From Dietzia lutea (GTDB lineage: Bacteria; Actinomycetota; Actinomycetes; Mycobacteriales; Mycobacteriaceae), in contig NZ_CP015449.1 of the NCBI RefSeq assembly GCF_003096075.1, forward strand, positions 1,240,001 to 1,304,000: a stretch of 64,000 nt of DNA, read 5' to 3'. Below the pieces are notes generated by a model that was given only the letters and a program-made list of their open reading frames with translations, ran no database searches and was not told where the DNA came from. Position numbers and translations under genes: made by a program. This document shows, one piece after another, positions 27,261 through 40,100 of this stretch (its first letter is position 1; each line of letters starts with the position of its first letter).

Positions 27261-28085
27261 TCAGCGGTTGACGATGGCGAGATCGGCCGAGAGCGCGCGC
27301 GCCGTGGCCAGCAGTTCGGGGATGAGCTCGTCGTGGAGTTGCTCGGGGGAGTATCTGGCGGCATGGGTGGAGACGTTGAGCGCGGCCCGGACCGCGCCGC
27401 CGCGGTCGTGGACCGGAGCCGCGACCGAACGCAGGCCGGGTTCGAGCTCCTGGTCGACCACGCACCAGCCCTGTTCGGCCACCCGCGACAGTTCGGCGCG
27501 CAGTGCACCCTCCTCGGCGAGTCCGTGAGGGGTCAGGGCTCGCAGATCCGTCGCGTCGAGGTAGGCGTCGAGGTCCTCGGCGGGAAGGGCCGCGAGCAGG
27601 ACCCGCCCCATCGACGTCGCGTACGCGGGGAACCGGGTCCCGATGGTGATACCGATGGTCATGATGCGGCGGACCTGGACGCGGCCGACGTAGACGATGT
27701 CGGCACCGTCGAGCACCGCGACCGAGGACGACTCGCCCAGTCGGGTGCTGAGCTTCTCCAGGTGCGGCTGTGCGAGGTCGGTCAGAGGGAGGGCGGATAG
27801 GTAGCTGTAGCCGAGGTCGAGCACCCGGGGGGTCAACCAGAAGACGGAATCGGCGGTGTCGACGTAACCCAGTTCGACGAGCGTGTGCAGGAAACGGCGG
27901 GCGGTCGCCCGGGTCAGACCGGTGTTGCGCGCGACGTCGCTGAGACTCTGCCGGGGCCGGCGGGCGTCGAATGCGCGGATCACCGACAGTCCGCGCGCGA
28001 GTGACTGGACGAAGTCGGGGGAGGCCGAGCGGTCGGACTCGACCGTGGCTCCCGCGGAGGGGCTCACGACATCGCCGTGTGTCAC
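27261..28085 (-). CDS. pcaR: IclR-family transcriptional regulator (PcaR-like)
   Basis: 274 residues. The N-terminal winged helix-turn-helix (QSLSDVARNTGLTRATARRFLHTL) is followed by the IclR effector-binding domain (DIVYVGRVQ, GTRFPAYATSMGRVLLA, EPGLRSVAAPV, ALNVSTHA), close to PcaR/PcaU/CatR-type regulators that respond to aromatic pathway intermediates. The GTG start at 28085 overlaps the pcaD stop by GTGA and has GGAG upstream. Position inside pcaD-pcaR-pcaF suggests it controls this operon, the divergent pcaIJ and perhaps the ben/cat region, all of which have GCGAAC half sites. The effector is not deducible. Confidence 0.9.
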   Translation of the reverse strand: MTHGDVVSPSAGATVESDRSASPDFVQSLARGLSVIRAFDARRPRQSLSDVARNTGLTRATARRFLHTLVELGYVDTADSVFWLTPRVLDLGYSYLSALPLTDLAQPHLEKLSTRLGESSSVAVLDGADIVYVGRVQVRRIMTIGITIGTRFPAYATSMGRVLLAALPAEDLDAYLDATDLRALTPHGLAEEGALRAELSRVAEQGWCVVDQELEPGLRSVAAPVHDRGGAVRAALNVSTHAARYSPEQLHDELIPELLATARALSADLAIVNR

Positions 28086-28873
28086 TCCGTCTCCTTCTGT
28101 CCGGCGGCGGTCAGATGGGCCCGCAGCTGTTCGGTGACGCGCTCGGGGATCTCGACGGTGGGGACGTGCGCGGCGGGGGAGAGGGTGACGAACTCCGAGC
28201 CCGGCACGCCGTCGGCGATCTCCTCGAGCACCGCGGGCGGGGTCGAGGGGTCCTCGTCGCCGGCGAGCACGAGGGTCGGACAGGTGATCCGTCCGAGGTC
28301 GGCGCGGTTGTCCCAGCCGGACAGGGCCTCGCAGGCCGCCGCGTACCCCTCTGCCGGGGTGGCGAGGACCATCTCGCGGAGCCGGGCCACCAGCTCGGGG
28401 TCGGCATCCGCGCGCGCGGAGGTGATCCACCGGGCGACGACGGCGTCGGCGACGGCGGCGGTCCCGCCCTCGCGGACCGCGGCGGCACGCTCGACCCACC
28501 CTGACGGCTCGCCGAACCTCGCCGCCGTACACAGCAGGGCCGCCGACCGCACCCGCGGGGCCTCGTGGACGGCGAGCCACTGTGCCGCCGCGCCGCCCAG
28601 AGAGAGGCCGACGACGTGGAACCGGTCCACCGAGAGCGAGTCGAGGAGGGCGGTGACGTCGCCGGCGAGATCGGCGATCGTGCACGGCCCGGTGACGACG
28701 TCCGACCCACCGTGGCCGCGGTGGTCGACCGCCACCACGGTGTGGTCACGCGCCAGGTCGCGGACCTGCGCGTCCCACATGGAGCGATCGGAACCGAGCG
28801 ATCCCAGCAGGACGACGACGGGGGTGTCCGCGGAGCGAGGTCCGCTGACCTCGTGGGACAGGGTGGCGGGCAT
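28082..28873 (-). CDS. pcaD: 3-oxoadipate enol-lactonase
   Basis: 263 residues. Alpha/beta-hydrolase that opens 3-oxoadipate enol-lactone to 3-oxoadipate. The nucleophile elbow is VVGLSLGGAAAQ, the acid is in LAGDEDPSTPP and the His in SPAAHVPTVE; VVLLGSLGSDRSMWD forms the oxyanion region. The ATG at 28873 has AGGA eight bases upstream; the frame back to 28918 is not conserved. It is first in the pcaD-pcaR-pcaF operon and diverges from pcaIJ. It is a single-domain protein, not fused to PcaC as in some actinobacteria. Confidence 0.93.
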   Translation of the reverse strand: MPATLSHEVSGPRSADTPVVVLLGSLGSDRSMWDAQVRDLARDHTVVAVDHRGHGGSDVVTGPCTIADLAGDVTALLDSLSVDRFHVVGLSLGGAAAQWLAVHEAPRVRSAALLCTAARFGEPSGWVERAAAVREGGTAAVADAVVARWITSARADADPELVARLREMVLATPAEGYAAACEALSGWDNRADLGRITCPTLVLAGDEDPSTPPAVLEEIADGVPGSEFVTLSPAAHVPTVEIPERVTEQLRAHLTAAGQKETE

Positions 28874-28983
28874 GGACTCGTCCTTTCCTCGATCGGCGTT
28901 CGTCGGGCGGTCCGGCACCGTGCCCGGTTTCCCGGGCGGGCGCGATCCGGGCCCTCATGCGGTCCACGATACGCCGAAGCGGT

Positions 28984-29034
28984 GCGAAGGGCGAACGTTT
29001 GTGCAAGATGCGAACGCGCGCTATCGTGTGTGAC
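28984..29034 (+). promoter_or_regulatory. pcaI promoter with GCGAA(C/G) repeats; leaderless start
   Basis: TTGTGC (28999-29004) and TATCGT (29022-29027) are separated by 17 bases and the -10 lies seven bases before the pcaI ATG. No Shine-Dalgarno fits in this space, so the transcript should begin at or next to the start codon. Three half sites, GCGAAG (28984), GCGAAC (28991) and GCGAAC (29010), overlap the -35 and spacer; the last two are 19 bases apart, on nearly the same helix face. This is consistent with IclR-type control. Confidence 0.65.
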
Positions 29035-29799
29035 ATGACCAACAAGATCTATTCCTCGGCCGCCGAGGCGGTCGCGGACATCCCGGACGGCGCGTCCCTC
29101 GCCGTGGGAGGTTTCGGTCTGGTCGGCATCCCCGCCGTCCTCATCGATGCGCTCCTCGACCAGGGTGCGGGCGATCTGAAGACGGTGAGTAACAACTGCG
29201 GGACCGACGGCTTCGGCCTCGGAAAGCTGCTGGAGGCGCGCCGTATCACCCGGACCACCGCCTCGTACGTGGGAGCCAACAAGGAGTTCGCCCGGCAGTA
29301 CCTGTCGGGTGAGCTCGAGGTGGAGCTCACCCCTCAGGGCACCCTCGCCGAGCGCATGCGCGCCGGCGGTGCGGGCATCCCCGCCTTCTACACCCCGGCG
29401 GGCGTCGGCACGATGGTCGCCGAGGGCGGCCTGCCGCTGCGCTACGACGGAGACGGCGGAGTGGCCGTCGCCTCCGAGCCTAAGGAGGTGCGGGTCTTCG
29501 ACGGCGAGCAGTACGTCCTCGAGCGGTCGATCGTCACCGACTTCGCCCTGGTGCACGCGCACCGCGCGGACACCGCCGGCAACCTGCAGTTCCGGGGGAC
29601 CGCCCGCAACTTCAACCCGGATGCGGCCATGGCCGGCCGGGTCACGATCGTCCAGGCCGAGGAGGTCGTCCGCGAGGGCGAGATCGACCCCGCGGACGTC
29701 CATCTGCCCGGTATCTACGTCCAGCGCATCGTCGAGGTCGGACGCCAGGAGACCGGCGTGGAGATCGAGAAGCTCAGCAGCAAGGGGGAGGATCAGTAA
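29035..29799 (+). CDS. pcaI: 3-oxoadipate CoA-transferase subunit A
   Basis: 254 residues. Alpha subunit of the two-gene CoA-transferase that moves CoA from succinyl-CoA to 3-oxoadipate. The family I signature is present ([16 protein letters not shown]; the GGFG glycine loop binds CoA), with [12 protein letters not shown] and [27 protein letters not shown]. The ATG at 29035 seems to be a leaderless start. The stop overlaps the pcaJ start by one base (TAATG), so the two subunits are made together. SCOT-type transferases for acetoacetate look similar; context with pcaD/F decides for PcaI. Confidence 0.93.
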   Translation: MTNKIYSSAAEAVADIPDGASLAVGGFGLVGIPAVLIDALLDQGAGDLKTVSNNCGTDGFGLGKLLEARRITRTTASYVGANKEFARQYLSGELEVELTPQGTLAERMRAGGAGIPAFYTPAGVGTMVAEGGLPLRYDGDGGVAVASEPKEVRVFDGEQYVLERSIVTDFALVHAHRADTAGNLQFRGTARNFNPDAAMAGRVTIVQAEEVVREGEIDPADVHLPGIYVQRIVEVGRQETGVEIEKLSSKGEDQ

Positions 29800-30428
29800 T
29801 GAGCTGGACCCATGAGCAGATGGCCGCCCGGATCGCCGCGGACTTCTCCGACGGCCAGTACGTCAACCTCGGCATCGGGATGCCGACGCTGATCCCCGAC
29901 TACCTCCCCGAGGGTGTGCGCGTCACCCTCCACTCGGAGAACGGGATCCTGGGCGTCGGCCCCTACCCGACCCGTGAGCAGCTGGACCCCGAGATGATCA
30001 ACGCTGGCAAGGAGACGATCACCGCCGCGCCCGGCGCGGCCTTCTTCGGCTCCTCGGACTCGTTCGCCATGATCCGGGGCGGGCACGTCGACGTGGCGGT
30101 GCTGGGTGCGATGCAGGTCTCACAGCACGGCGACCTGAGCAATTGGATGATCCCGGGCGCGATGGTCAAGGGGATGGGCGGTGCCATGGACCTCGTCCAC
30201 GGTGCCGGTCGTGTGATCGTGATGATGGACCACGTCACCCGCAAGGGCGATCTCAAGCTCATGGAGGAGAACACCCTCCCGTACACCGGAAAGGCCTGTG
30301 TCCAGCGGGTCGTGACCGATCTGTGCGTCCTCGACATCACCGAGGAGGGCTTCCGGTTGGTCGAGCTGGCGCCCGACGTGACGATCGACGAGGTCCGTCA
30401 GAAGACGGCTGCGCCGGTCCACGCCTGA
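29799..30428 (+). CDS. pcaJ: 3-oxoadipate CoA-transferase subunit B
   Basis: 209 residues. Beta subunit carrying the catalytic glutamate in the family signature SENGILG; other conserved parts are [28 protein letters not shown] and [16 protein letters not shown]. It starts on the last base of the pcaI stop. No gene follows on the same strand for 150 bases; the gap to mdh holds a 17-bp tandem repeat. Confidence 0.94.
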   Translation: MSWTHEQMAARIAADFSDGQYVNLGIGMPTLIPDYLPEGVRVTLHSENGILGVGPYPTREQLDPEMINAGKETITAAPGAAFFGSSDSFAMIRGGHVDVAVLGAMQVSQHGDLSNWMIPGAMVKGMGGAMDLVHGAGRVIVMMDHVTRKGDLKLMEENTLPYTGKACVQRVVTDLCVLDITEEGFRLVELAPDVTIDEVRQKTAAPVHA

Positions 30429-31571
<1,143 letters not shown>

Positions 31572-31635
31572 CCCCGCGTCGAGGGGTCTCGACGGCGTGT
31601 GCCAGGCCCCGGTGGGCACGGCCTAGAATGGCCGG

Positions 31636-34347
31636 GTGACGACTCCAGCCGCTTCCCCTCCGAACGCCGACCGCGCGGACGCCCTGCCCGCCTCCTGGAA
31701 CCCAGGTGAGGTGGAGGCCGAGCTGTATCAGCGCTGGGTGGACGCCGGCTACTTCGAGGCCGACGCGTCCAGCGTCAAGCCCGGGTACTCGGTGGTCCTG
31801 CCCCCACCGAACGTCACCGGCAGTCTGCACATGGGACACGCGCTCGACCACACCCTCATGGACGTGCTCACGCGGCGCAGGCGCATGCAGGGGTACGAGG
31901 TGCTGTGGCTCCCCGGCATGGATCACGCCGGCATCGCGACGCAGACCCTGGTGGACCGGAAGCTCCGCGACGAGGGGATCGACCGTCACGAGATCGGTCG
32001 TGAGGCGTTCATCGAGAAGGTCTGGGAGTGGAAGCGTGAGTCCGGCGGCACGATCGGCGAGCAGATGCGTCGCCTCGGCGACGGTGTGGACTGGTCGCGT
32101 GAGCGGTTCACCCTCGACGAGGGCCTGTCCCGCGCCGTCCAGACGATCTTCAAGGAGCTCTACGACCAGGGGCTGATCTACCGCGCGGAGCGACTGGTCA
32201 ACTGGTCGCCCACGCTACAGACCGCGATCTCCGACATCGAGGTCAAGTACTCCGACGTCGAGGGCGAGCTGGTCAGCTTCCGCTACGGCTCGATGGACGA
32301 CTCCGAGCCGCACCTGGTCGTGGCCACGACCCGTCTCGAGACCATGCTCGGCGACACCGCGATCGCCGTCCACCCGGACGACGAGCGCTACGCGCATCTG
32401 GTGGGCACCGAGATCCCGCATCCGTTCCGAGACGGCTGGACCATGCGTGTGGTCGCCGACGACTACGTGGACCCCGAGTTCGGCACGGGCGCCGTCAAGG
32501 TCACGCCCGCGCACGACCCCAACGACTTCGCCATCGGCCAGCGGCACGGTCTCGAGATGCCCACGATCATGGACGCCACCGGCCACATCACCGGCACCGG
32601 CACCCGCTACGACGGCATGGACCGTTTCGAGGCACGCGCGGCGGTCCGCGAGGACCTCGCGGCGCAGGGGCGGATCGTCAAGGAGGTCCGGCCCTACCTG
32701 CACTCGGTCGGTCACTCGGAGCGTTCCGGGGAGCCGATCGAACCGCGCTTGTCGCTGCAATGGTGGGTCCGCGTCGAGGAACTGGCGAAGATGGCCGGCG
32801 ACGCCGTCCGCGACGGCGACACGGTGATCCACCCGACGAGCCAGGAACCGCGGTGGTTCGACTGGGTCGACGACATGCACGACTGGTGTATCTCGCGCCA
32901 ACTCTGGTGGGGCCACCGGATCCCGATCTGGTACGGGCCGGACGGCGAGGTGGTGTGCGTGGGCCCCGACGAGGAGCCGCCCGCCGGGTACACGCAGGAG
33001 GCCGACGTCCTCGACACGTGGTTCTCGTCTGCGCTGTGGCCGTTCTCCACGATGGGCTGGCCCGAGCGCACCACCGACCTCGAGCGCTTCTACCCGACCT
33101 CGGTGCTGGTCACCGGCTACGACATCCTGTTCTTCTGGGTGGCGCGCATGATGATGTTCGGCACGTTCGTGGGCCGCGCGCTCAGCGGCGACAAGGCCGC
33201 GCCGGGCAAGGTCCCGTTCACCGACGTCTTCCTCCACGGGCTGGTCCGTGACGAGCACGGTCAGAAGATGTCCAAGTCCAAGGGCAACGGCATCGACCCG
33301 TTGGACTGGGTGGACCGCTTCGGCGCGGACGCGCTGCGGTTCACGCTCGCGCGTGGCGCGCACCCCGGCGGCGACCTGTCCGTCGGCGACGACTCCGCCC
33401 AGGCCTCGCGCAACTTCGCGACCAAACTCTTCAACGCCACCCGGTTCGCCCTCATGAACGGCGCGAAGGTCGGGCCGGTGCCCGACGCCGCGGATCTCAC
33501 CGACGCCGACCGGTGGATCCTGCACCGTCTGGGGCAGGTGCGGGAGACCGTCGACGAGGCGTTGGAGCGCTATGAGTTCTCCAAGGCCTGCGAGGCCCTC
33601 TACCACTTCGCGTGGGACGAGGTCTGCGACTGGTATCTCGAGCTCGCGAAGGTCCAGTTCGGGAACGACGACGAGTCCCGCGTCTCCGAGCGGGCCGAGC
33701 GAACGAGGCTCGTGCTCGGCCACGTCCTGGACGTGCTGCTGCGGATGCTGCACCCCGTGATCCCGTTCGTCACCGAGACCCTCTGGACCGCACTCACCGG
33801 CGGTGAATCGCTCGTGATCGCCCCGTGGCCGACTGACGTGGTCCCGGCCGACGACGCTTCCGACGCGGTGCGGCGGGTGGGCGACGCCCAGACGCTGGTC
33901 ACGGAGATCCGTCGGTTCCGCTCGGACCAGGGCCTCAATCCCGGTCAGCGCGTGCCGGCGCGTATCGGTGGCGTGGACGGCGCGGACCTGCCGGCCGATC
34001 TGCTCGATCAGGTGGCCTCGCTCGCCCGCCTCACGACGGCCGCCGACGACTTCACGGCCACGGCGTCGCTCGAGGTCCGGCTCGGCCTGTCGACAGTGGA
34101 CGTCGAGATCGACACGTCGGGGACGATCGACCTCGCCGCCGAGCGTCGTCGCCTGGAGAAGGATCTCGCGGCGGCCCACAAGGAACTCGAGACCACGGGC
34201 GCCAAGCTCGGCAACGAGGCGTTCCTGGGCAAGGCGCCCGACCACGTCGTCGACAAGATCCGGGCCCGGCGCGACCTGGCGGAGGCCGAGGTCGCCCGGA
34301 TCACCGCCCGTCTCGAGGCGATGCCGGCGGGGAGTGGCTCCGCGTGA
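31636..34347 (+). CDS. valS: Valyl-tRNA synthetase
   Basis: 903 residues. Class I aminoacyl-tRNA synthetase with HMGH (HIGH motif) near residue 60, a CP1 editing domain and KMSKS within [17 protein letters not shown]. The C-terminal coiled coil ([27 protein letters not shown]) is typical of ValRS and contacts tRNA. The GTG start has no Shine-Dalgarno but lies six bases after TAGAAT (31624-31629), so a leaderless transcript is probable. folC overlaps its stop by GTGA. Confidence 0.97.
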   Translation: MTTPAASPPNADRADALPASWNPGEVEAELYQRWVDAGYFEADASSVKPGYSVVLPPPNVTGSLHMGHALDHTLMDVLTRRRRMQGYEVLWLPGMDHAGIATQTLVDRKLRDEGIDRHEIGREAFIEKVWEWKRESGGTIGEQMRRLGDGVDWSRERFTLDEGLSRAVQTIFKELYDQGLIYRAERLVNWSPTLQTAISDIEVKYSDVEGELVSFRYGSMDDSEPHLVVATTRLETMLGDTAIAVHPDDERYAHLVGTEIPHPFRDGWTMRVVADDYVDPEFGTGAVKVTPAHDPNDFAIGQRHGLEMPTIMDATGHITGTGTRYDGMDRFEARAAVREDLAAQGRIVKEVRPYLHSVGHSERSGEPIEPRLSLQWWVRVEELAKMAGDAVRDGDTVIHPTSQEPRWFDWVDDMHDWCISRQLWWGHRIPIWYGPDGEVVCVGPDEEPPAGYTQEADVLDTWFSSALWPFSTMGWPERTTDLERFYPTSVLVTGYDILFFWVARMMMFGTFVGRALSGDKAAPGKVPFTDVFLHGLVRDEHGQKMSKSKGNGIDPLDWVDRFGADALRFTLARGAHPGGDLSVGDDSAQASRNFATKLFNATRFALMNGAKVGPVPDAADLTDADRWILHRLGQVRETVDEALERYEFSKACEALYHFAWDEVCDWYLELAKVQFGNDDESRVSERAERTRLVLGHVLDVLLRMLHPVIPFVTETLWTALTGGESLVIAPWPTDVVPADDASDAVRRVGDAQTLVTEIRRFRSDQGLNPGQRVPARIGGVDGADLPADLLDQVASLARLTTAADDFTATASLEVRLGLSTVDVEIDTSGTIDLAAERRRLEKDLAAAHKELETTGAKLGNEAFLGKAPDHVVDKIRARRDLAEAEVARITARLEAMPAGSGSA

Positions 34348-35942
34348 GTGACCGCGAGTGGCTCCCGCCCCACGATCCGGAGGAGGGATGGGACACCCCG
34401 ACCGAGGAGGACGTCGCCGAGATGCTCGGCGAGGACGGGCTCGTGTCGGGCGTACCACTCGGCGGGCCCATCCCGGGGGACGAGGAGAGCGACGGTGACG
34501 ACCACCTGCCGCCGCGCCCGATCCCCGAGGTGGGCAGCCCCGAGTGGCAGGCCGACACGGCCGAGCTCGCGGCGGTCGAGGAGGAGCTGGCCACCCGCTG
34601 GCCCGAGTCCCGCCTCGAGCCGAGCCTGGACCGGATCGCCGAGCTGACCTCGATCCTCGGCGACCCGCAGCACGCGTACCCCGTGGTGCACGTCGCCGGG
34701 ACGAACGGTAAGACGTCGGTGACCCGGATGATCGATGCCCTGCTCCGGGCGCTGCACCAGCGCACCGGGCGTAACTCCAGCCCGCACCTGCAGAGCGTCA
34801 CCGAGCGCATCGCGATGGACGGCGAGCCGATCACGGCGCGGACCTTCGTCGACACCTATCGCGAGCTGCAGCCCTACCTCGAACTGGTCGACCAGCGGTC
34901 CGAGGAGGCGGGCGGCCCGCGGATGAGCTACTTCGAGGTGCTCACCGCGATGGCGTTCGCCGCGTTCGCCGACGCGCCCGTCGACGTCGCGGTGATCGAG
35001 ACGGGGATGGGCGGGACCTGGGACGCCACCAACGTCGTGCGGCCGGCCGTCTCCGTCATCACCCCCGTGGGCCTGGACCACACCGAATACCTCGGCGAGG
35101 ACCTCGCGACGATCGCGGGGGAGAAGGCCGGGATCATCCAGCCGGGCCCCTCCGACGACCTGCTGCCGCGGGACCCGGTCGCCGTGATCGGCCGGCAGGA
35201 GCCCGAGGCCATGGAGGTGCTGATCCGCCGTGCGGTCGAGGTCGGCGCGGTCGTGGCGCGTCTCGGCTCCGAGTTCGACGTCGTGGAGCGGCGTCTCGCC
35301 GTGGGCGGACAGCAGCTCACCCTGCGCGGGCTCGGCGGCGAGTACCCCGAGGTGTTCCTGCCCCTGTTCGGCGAGCACCAGGCCGAGAACGCCGCGACCG
35401 CCCTGGCCGCGGTCGAGGCGTTCTTCGGTGCCGGGCCCGACAGGGCGCTGGACCCGGAACTCGTCCGCGCCGGCTTCGCCGCGGTCGACAACCCCGGCCG
35501 TCTCGAACGGCTCAGCTCCAGCCCCACCGTCCTGGTGGACGCGGCCCACAACGGCCACGGGGGTCGCGCGCTCGCCGAGGCCGTCACCTCGGAGTTCGAC
35601 TTCAAGCGACTGGTCGCCGTGGTCGCCATGCTCGACGGCAAGGACGCCGACGCCTTCCTCGCGGCGCTGGAGCCCGTGGTCGAGGAGGTCGTCGTCACCC
35701 GCTCGGCGTCACCGCGGGCGATGGAGATCGACGAGTTGGCCAGGATCGCGGAGGAGCGGTTCACCGCGCAGCGCGTCCACGTGGTGGACACCCTGCCCGA
35801 CGCGGTCAGCGCCGCCCTGGATCTCGTGGGCGTCCCGGACCCGACCGCGGACGACGACGTCTCCGGCGTTGGCGTCCTCGTCACCGGCTCCGTGGTGACC
35901 GCCGGTGCCGCCCGCAGCCTGTTCGGAAAGGACGCACAGTGA
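34344..35942 (+). CDS. folC: Folylpolyglutamate synthase / dihydrofolate synthase
   Basis: 532 residues. Mur-ligase family enzyme that adds glutamate to dihydropteroate and folates. The P-loop is [18 protein letters not shown], with [13 protein letters not shown] and GLDHTEYLG and the C-terminal [17 protein letters not shown]. The core begins around residue 70; before it is an acidic extension ([21 protein letters not shown] onwards) that lengthens the protein beyond a typical FolC of about 430-490 residues. The GTG start overlaps the valS stop by GTGA, so the extension is likely to be real. The next gene overlaps in the same manner. Confidence 0.94.
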   Translation: MSDREWLPPHDPEEGWDTPTEEDVAEMLGEDGLVSGVPLGGPIPGDEESDGDDHLPPRPIPEVGSPEWQADTAELAAVEEELATRWPESRLEPSLDRIAELTSILGDPQHAYPVVHVAGTNGKTSVTRMIDALLRALHQRTGRNSSPHLQSVTERIAMDGEPITARTFVDTYRELQPYLELVDQRSEEAGGPRMSYFEVLTAMAFAAFADAPVDVAVIETGMGGTWDATNVVRPAVSVITPVGLDHTEYLGEDLATIAGEKAGIIQPGPSDDLLPRDPVAVIGRQEPEAMEVLIRRAVEVGAVVARLGSEFDVVERRLAVGGQQLTLRGLGGEYPEVFLPLFGEHQAENAATALAAVEAFFGAGPDRALDPELVRAGFAAVDNPGRLERLSSSPTVLVDAAHNGHGGRALAEAVTSEFDFKRLVAVVAMLDGKDADAFLAALEPVVEEVVVTRSASPRAMEIDELARIAEERFTAQRVHVVDTLPDAVSAALDLVGVPDPTADDDVSGVGVLVTGSVVTAGAARSLFGKDAQ

Positions 35943-36352
35943 CCGACCCGACCCCCGGACCCCGGGGCACCGCACACGAGCCGTCGGTGGACCCGTGGAA
36001 GGGCCTGCGGGGCATCATGGCGGGAACCCTGGTGCTCGAGGCGATCGTCATCGGCCTGGTGCTCACGGTGATCGCGCGGCTCGACGACGGCGCGCACTTC
36101 CAACCGTGGAAGGTGTGGTTCGTCAGTCTGCTGGCGATCGCGATGCTCGTGGCCAGCGGACTCCAGCGCAAGCCCTGGGCGATCCCCATGAACCTGACCC
36201 TCGCGGCCCTGGCCGTGGCGGGGTGGGCCGTGCACTGGTCGATGGGCGTCTCCGGCCTGTTGTTCGCGGCCGTGTGGGGGTACATCCTGTTCCTGCGCCG
36301 CGACCTGGCGGGACGGATGGCCGGAGGATACCTGCCCAGTCAGCACGACTGA
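35939..36352 (+). CDS. DUF4233-type four-helix membrane protein
   Basis: 137 residues. A soluble N-terminus of about 20 residues is followed by four predicted membrane helices (around GIMAGTLVLEAIVIGLVLTV, WFVSLLAIAMLV, NLTLAALAVAGWAVHW and SGLLFAAVWGYILF). This matches the small DUF4233 family that sits between folC and ndk in actinobacteria. No biochemical function is known to me. The GTG start overlaps the folC stop by GTGA. Confidence 0.85.
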   Translation: MTDPTPGPRGTAHEPSVDPWKGLRGIMAGTLVLEAIVIGLVLTVIARLDDGAHFQPWKVWFVSLLAIAMLVASGLQRKPWAIPMNLTLAALAVAGWAVHWSMGVSGLLFAAVWGYILFLRRDLAGRMAGGYLPSQHD

Positions 36353-36403
36353 GCGGCCCTGCCGCGCGACCCCGGCCGTCTATGTGCTTGTAGCATTGCC
36401 GCC

Positions 36404-36814
36404 GTGACCGAGAGAACCTTCTTCCTCATCAAGCCCGACGGAGTCGAGCGCGGCCTGACCGGCACCATCCTGTCCCGTATCGAGGCCAAGGGGCTCAGGA
36501 TCGTCGCCATGGACATGCGGCGGGTGCCGCAGGAGACCGCGGCCGAGCACTACGCGGAGCACGCCGAGCGTCCGTTCTACGGCGATCTGCTCGAGTTCAT
36601 CACCTCCGGTCCCGTCGTCGCCGGCGTCCTCGAGGGACCCCGTGCGATCGCCGCGTGGCGACAGCTCGCGGGTGGCACCGATCCCGTCGAGAAGGCCGCG
36701 CCGGGTTCCATCCGCGGCGACTTCGGCCTCGAGACCCAGCTGAACCTCGTCCACGGTTCGGACTCCGAGGAGTCGGCGGCGCGCGAGATCGCGCTCTGGT
36801 TCCCCGGTCTGTAG
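36404..36814 (+). CDS. ndk: Nucleoside diphosphate kinase
   Basis: 136 residues, normal for Ndk, which balances nucleoside triphosphate pools by phosphotransfer through an active-site His. It starts [16 protein letters not shown]; the catalytic His residue would lie in the conserved [20 protein letters not shown] segment. The GTG at 36404 lacks a Shine-Dalgarno but follows TAGCAT (36391-36396) by seven bases, suggesting its own leaderless promoter. A 12-bp hairpin terminator follows. Confidence 0.97.
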   Translation: MTERTFFLIKPDGVERGLTGTILSRIEAKGLRIVAMDMRRVPQETAAEHYAEHAERPFYGDLLEFITSGPVVAGVLEGPRAIAAWRQLAGGTDPVEKAAPGSIRGDFGLETQLNLVHGSDSEESAAREIALWFPGL

Positions 36815-37144
36815 TTCCCGCCGCCCCTGCAGCGACGACGCTGCCCACGCGCCCGTCGGCCCCCGGCCCGACGGGCGCGTCGCCATTTCGTGGTGCCCGG
36901 ACGGCGACGTTCCGGCGCCCGGTGTGGGAGAATGGTCGAAGCCCATCCTGGCGAGTGGACCACCAGTCCGCCCCGGAACGGGCGCCCGCCACCCGCGGCC
37001 CGGTTCGTCCCGGTACCGCGGACCACAAGACGTTGCCCCGCCACGGCGGGGCCGAGACCAGAAGACGCCCGACCCCGTGCGGCGGCGTGGGTCACCGGTT
37101 TTCCGGTGACGTGATCGCGCCCGGAGTCCGGCCGGAGGAGACAC
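36815..37144 (+). promoter_or_regulatory. ndk terminator and structured 5' leader of rne
   Basis: 330 bases without a gene. CGCGCCCGTCGG (36848-36859) pairs with 36868-36879 and probably terminates ndk. GAGAAT near 36925 is a candidate -10 box for rne, giving a leader of about 200 nt. In this leader CCCCGCC/GGCGGGG (37036-37051) and the perfect hairpin GTCACCGG-TTTT-CCGGTGAC (37091-37110) can form, the latter ending 24 bases before the GGAGGAG ribosome binding site. Leader-based autoregulation of RNase E is known in enterics; here it is only a possibility. Confidence 0.55.
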
Positions 37145-40100
37145 GTGTCGGATCCGAACCTGACAATCGACGACCTCGCCGCGCTGCCCGAGAGGATGCG
37201 CGCGCACGCCGCGGCCAAGGCCGTGGGCATGACCAGCAAGGAGTTCCTGGCCGCCATGGCCGGGATCGGGGTGGAGATCAAGAGCGCCCAGTCCGGCGTG
37301 ACCCGGGACGTGCTGCTGACCTGGTTCAACAGCCGTTCCGACGCGCCGGCCGGTGACGCCGCGGTCGGCCGGGTGGCCCCCGCCGCCGAGCAGTCCGCCA
37401 CCGAGCAGCCCGCCGATGCGGCGGAGGCCACGGCAGCGGAGGCTCCTGCCGCAGAGGCGCCCGCGAAGAAGGCCCCGGCGCGCAAGGCCGCCGCCAAGAA
37501 GTCAGCGGCGAAGAAGTCTCCTGCGGAGAAGGCCCCTGCGAACGAGGCCCCGGCGCGCAAGACCGCCGCCGAGGCGACGGGAGCGGACGTGGCCCCCGAC
37601 GAGGGGGAGACGGCCGGGACCGGATCCGCCCGGAAGGCGTCCGCCCGTAAGAGTCCGGCGCGCAAGACCACCGCCGAGAAGACCGCCGAGAAGGCCACCG
37701 CGGCGGAGAAGAGCGCCGCAAGGACCGCCGACGAGACCATCCCGGCCGAGGACACCCGCTCGGGGGCCGCCGGCACCGGGAGTGGAAAGGCCGACGCGAG
37801 GAACAGGCCGCCGCTGCCGGAGATCGCGATCGTCACCGGCGAGGTGGGCGCCGCCGAGCCCGGCAACCGTCGTCGTCGCTCCACCGCGACCCCCTCGTTC
37901 TCCCCCCTGTTCCTCTCGCCCGAGGACACCGCCGCGGCCACCGAGAAGGCCGACTCGACCGCGCAGTCGGACTCCACGGCGCAGTCCGACTCGACGTCGC
38001 GGGCCGACTCGACCGAACAGTCCGAGTCCGGTGACGGCGGCACCCGTCGTCGTCGGCGTGGCCGTCGGGGCCGCGGCCGCGGGCGTGGTGAGGGCGTCGA
38101 CGAGCAGAACGGCCAGGACACCGCCTCCGGTCCGGACGCGGGCACCGCCCGGTCCGACGACGCCGACAGTGACGACAGTGACGCCGACGACCGCTCCGCA
38201 GCCACCGCGCCCTCCGGGGACTCCGACGTCGCCGACGCGTCCGAGGACGCCGGGACGACGGGCCGCGGGACGGGCCGCGACCGCTCCGACGACGCCGCGG
38301 ACCGGACGGCCGACGACGCCGCGGACCGGACGGCCGACGACGCCGACGGGCAGGACGATTCCGGAGACGACGACGGAGACGAGTCCGACGACTCCTCGGG
38401 CGCCCCGTCGGGCTCGAGGAGGCGTCGCCGTCGTCGTCGTCGCGGCGGGGGTTCCGGCGCCGACGACGTCCAGACGTCCAGCGACGACCCGCCCCACACG
38501 GAGGTCCACGAGCGCGACCCACGCCGCCGCACCGGACGCGGGGGACAGGGCTCCGGCACGTCCCCCGACGAGGTCCAGGGCATCACCGGCTCGACCCGAC
38601 TCGAGGCCAAGCGCCAGCGTCGGCGCGACGGCCGTGAGGCCGGCCGCCGCCGCCAGCCGATCCTGTCCGAGGCCGAGTTCCTCGCCCGCCGCGAGGCCGT
38701 GGACCGCGTCATGGTGGTCCGCGAGAAGCAGCGGACCGACGGCAAGGGCCTCATGACCCAGGTCGGCGTCCTCGAGGACAAGGTGCTCGTCGAGCACTTC
38801 GTCACCACCGAGTCCGCCCGCTCGATGGTCGGCAACGTCTACCTCGGCCGCGTGCAAAACGTCCTGCCCAGCATGGAGGCGGCGTTCGTCGACATCGGAC
38901 GCGGCCGCAACGGCGTGCTCTACGCCGGCGAGGTCAACTGGGAGGCCGCCGGGCTCGGCGGCAAGGCCCGGCGTATCGAGCAGGCGCTCAAGTCCGGCGA
39001 CATGGTGTTGGTCCAGGTCACCAAGGACCCCGTCGGGCAGAAGGGCGCCCGCCTGTCGACCCAGATCTCGCTGGCCGGCCGGTTCCTCGTCTACGTCCCC
39101 GACGGCAACTCCACCGGCATCTCCCGCAAGCTGCCCGACACCGAGAGGCGCCGCCTGAAGGGGATCCTCAAGGAGGTCGTCCCCGAGGGCTCCGGCGTCA
39201 TCATCCGCACCGCCGCCGAGGGCGTCAGCGCCGAGGAAATCGGTCGCGACGTCGAACGGCTCGCCGCGCAGTGGACCGAGATCTCCGAGGCGGCCGCCAA
39301 GCGCACCGACTCCGGCTCCGGCACGCCCGTCGCGCTGTACGAGGAGCCCGATCTGCTGGTCAAGGTCGTCCGCGACCTGTTCAACGAGGACTTCTCCAAG
39401 CTCGTCATCCAGGGCGAGACGTCCTGGAACACGGTCCACGGCTACGTCTCGCGCGTCGCACCCGAGATGGTCGAACGGCTCGAACGGCACGACAATCCCG
39501 ACGTGGACGTGTTCGCGACCCACCGTGTCGACGAGCAGCTGGCCAAGGCGCTCGACCGCAAGGTGTGGCTGCCGTCCGGTGGCTCCCTGGTGATCGACCG
39601 CACCGAGGCCATGACCGTCATCGACGTCAACACCGGCAAGTACACCGGTTCCGGCGGCAACCTCGAGGAGACCGTCACCAAGAACAACCTCGAGGCCGCC
39701 GAGGAGATCGTGCGTCAGCTGCGCCTGCGCGACGTGGGCGGCATGGTGATCATCGACTTCATCGACATGGTCCTCGAGGCCAACCGCGACCTCGTGCTGC
39801 GCCGACTCACCGAGGCGCTCGGCCGCGACCGCACCCGGCACCAGGTCTCCGAGGTCACCTCGCTCGGCCTGGTCCAGCTCACCCGCAAGAAGCTGGGCAC
39901 CGGCCTGGTCGAGGCGTTCTCCACGCCGTGCGAGCACTGCCAGGGCCGCGGGCTCATCGTCCACGCCGACCCCCTCCACACCGAGTCGCACAACGCCGAC
40001 GAGCCGGGCGCCAAGCGCGGACGTCGTCGCGGCGGCAACGGCAACGGAAACGGCAAGGGTTCCGGGGAGTCCGACTCGGGCGCGCCCAAGCAGGCACCGC

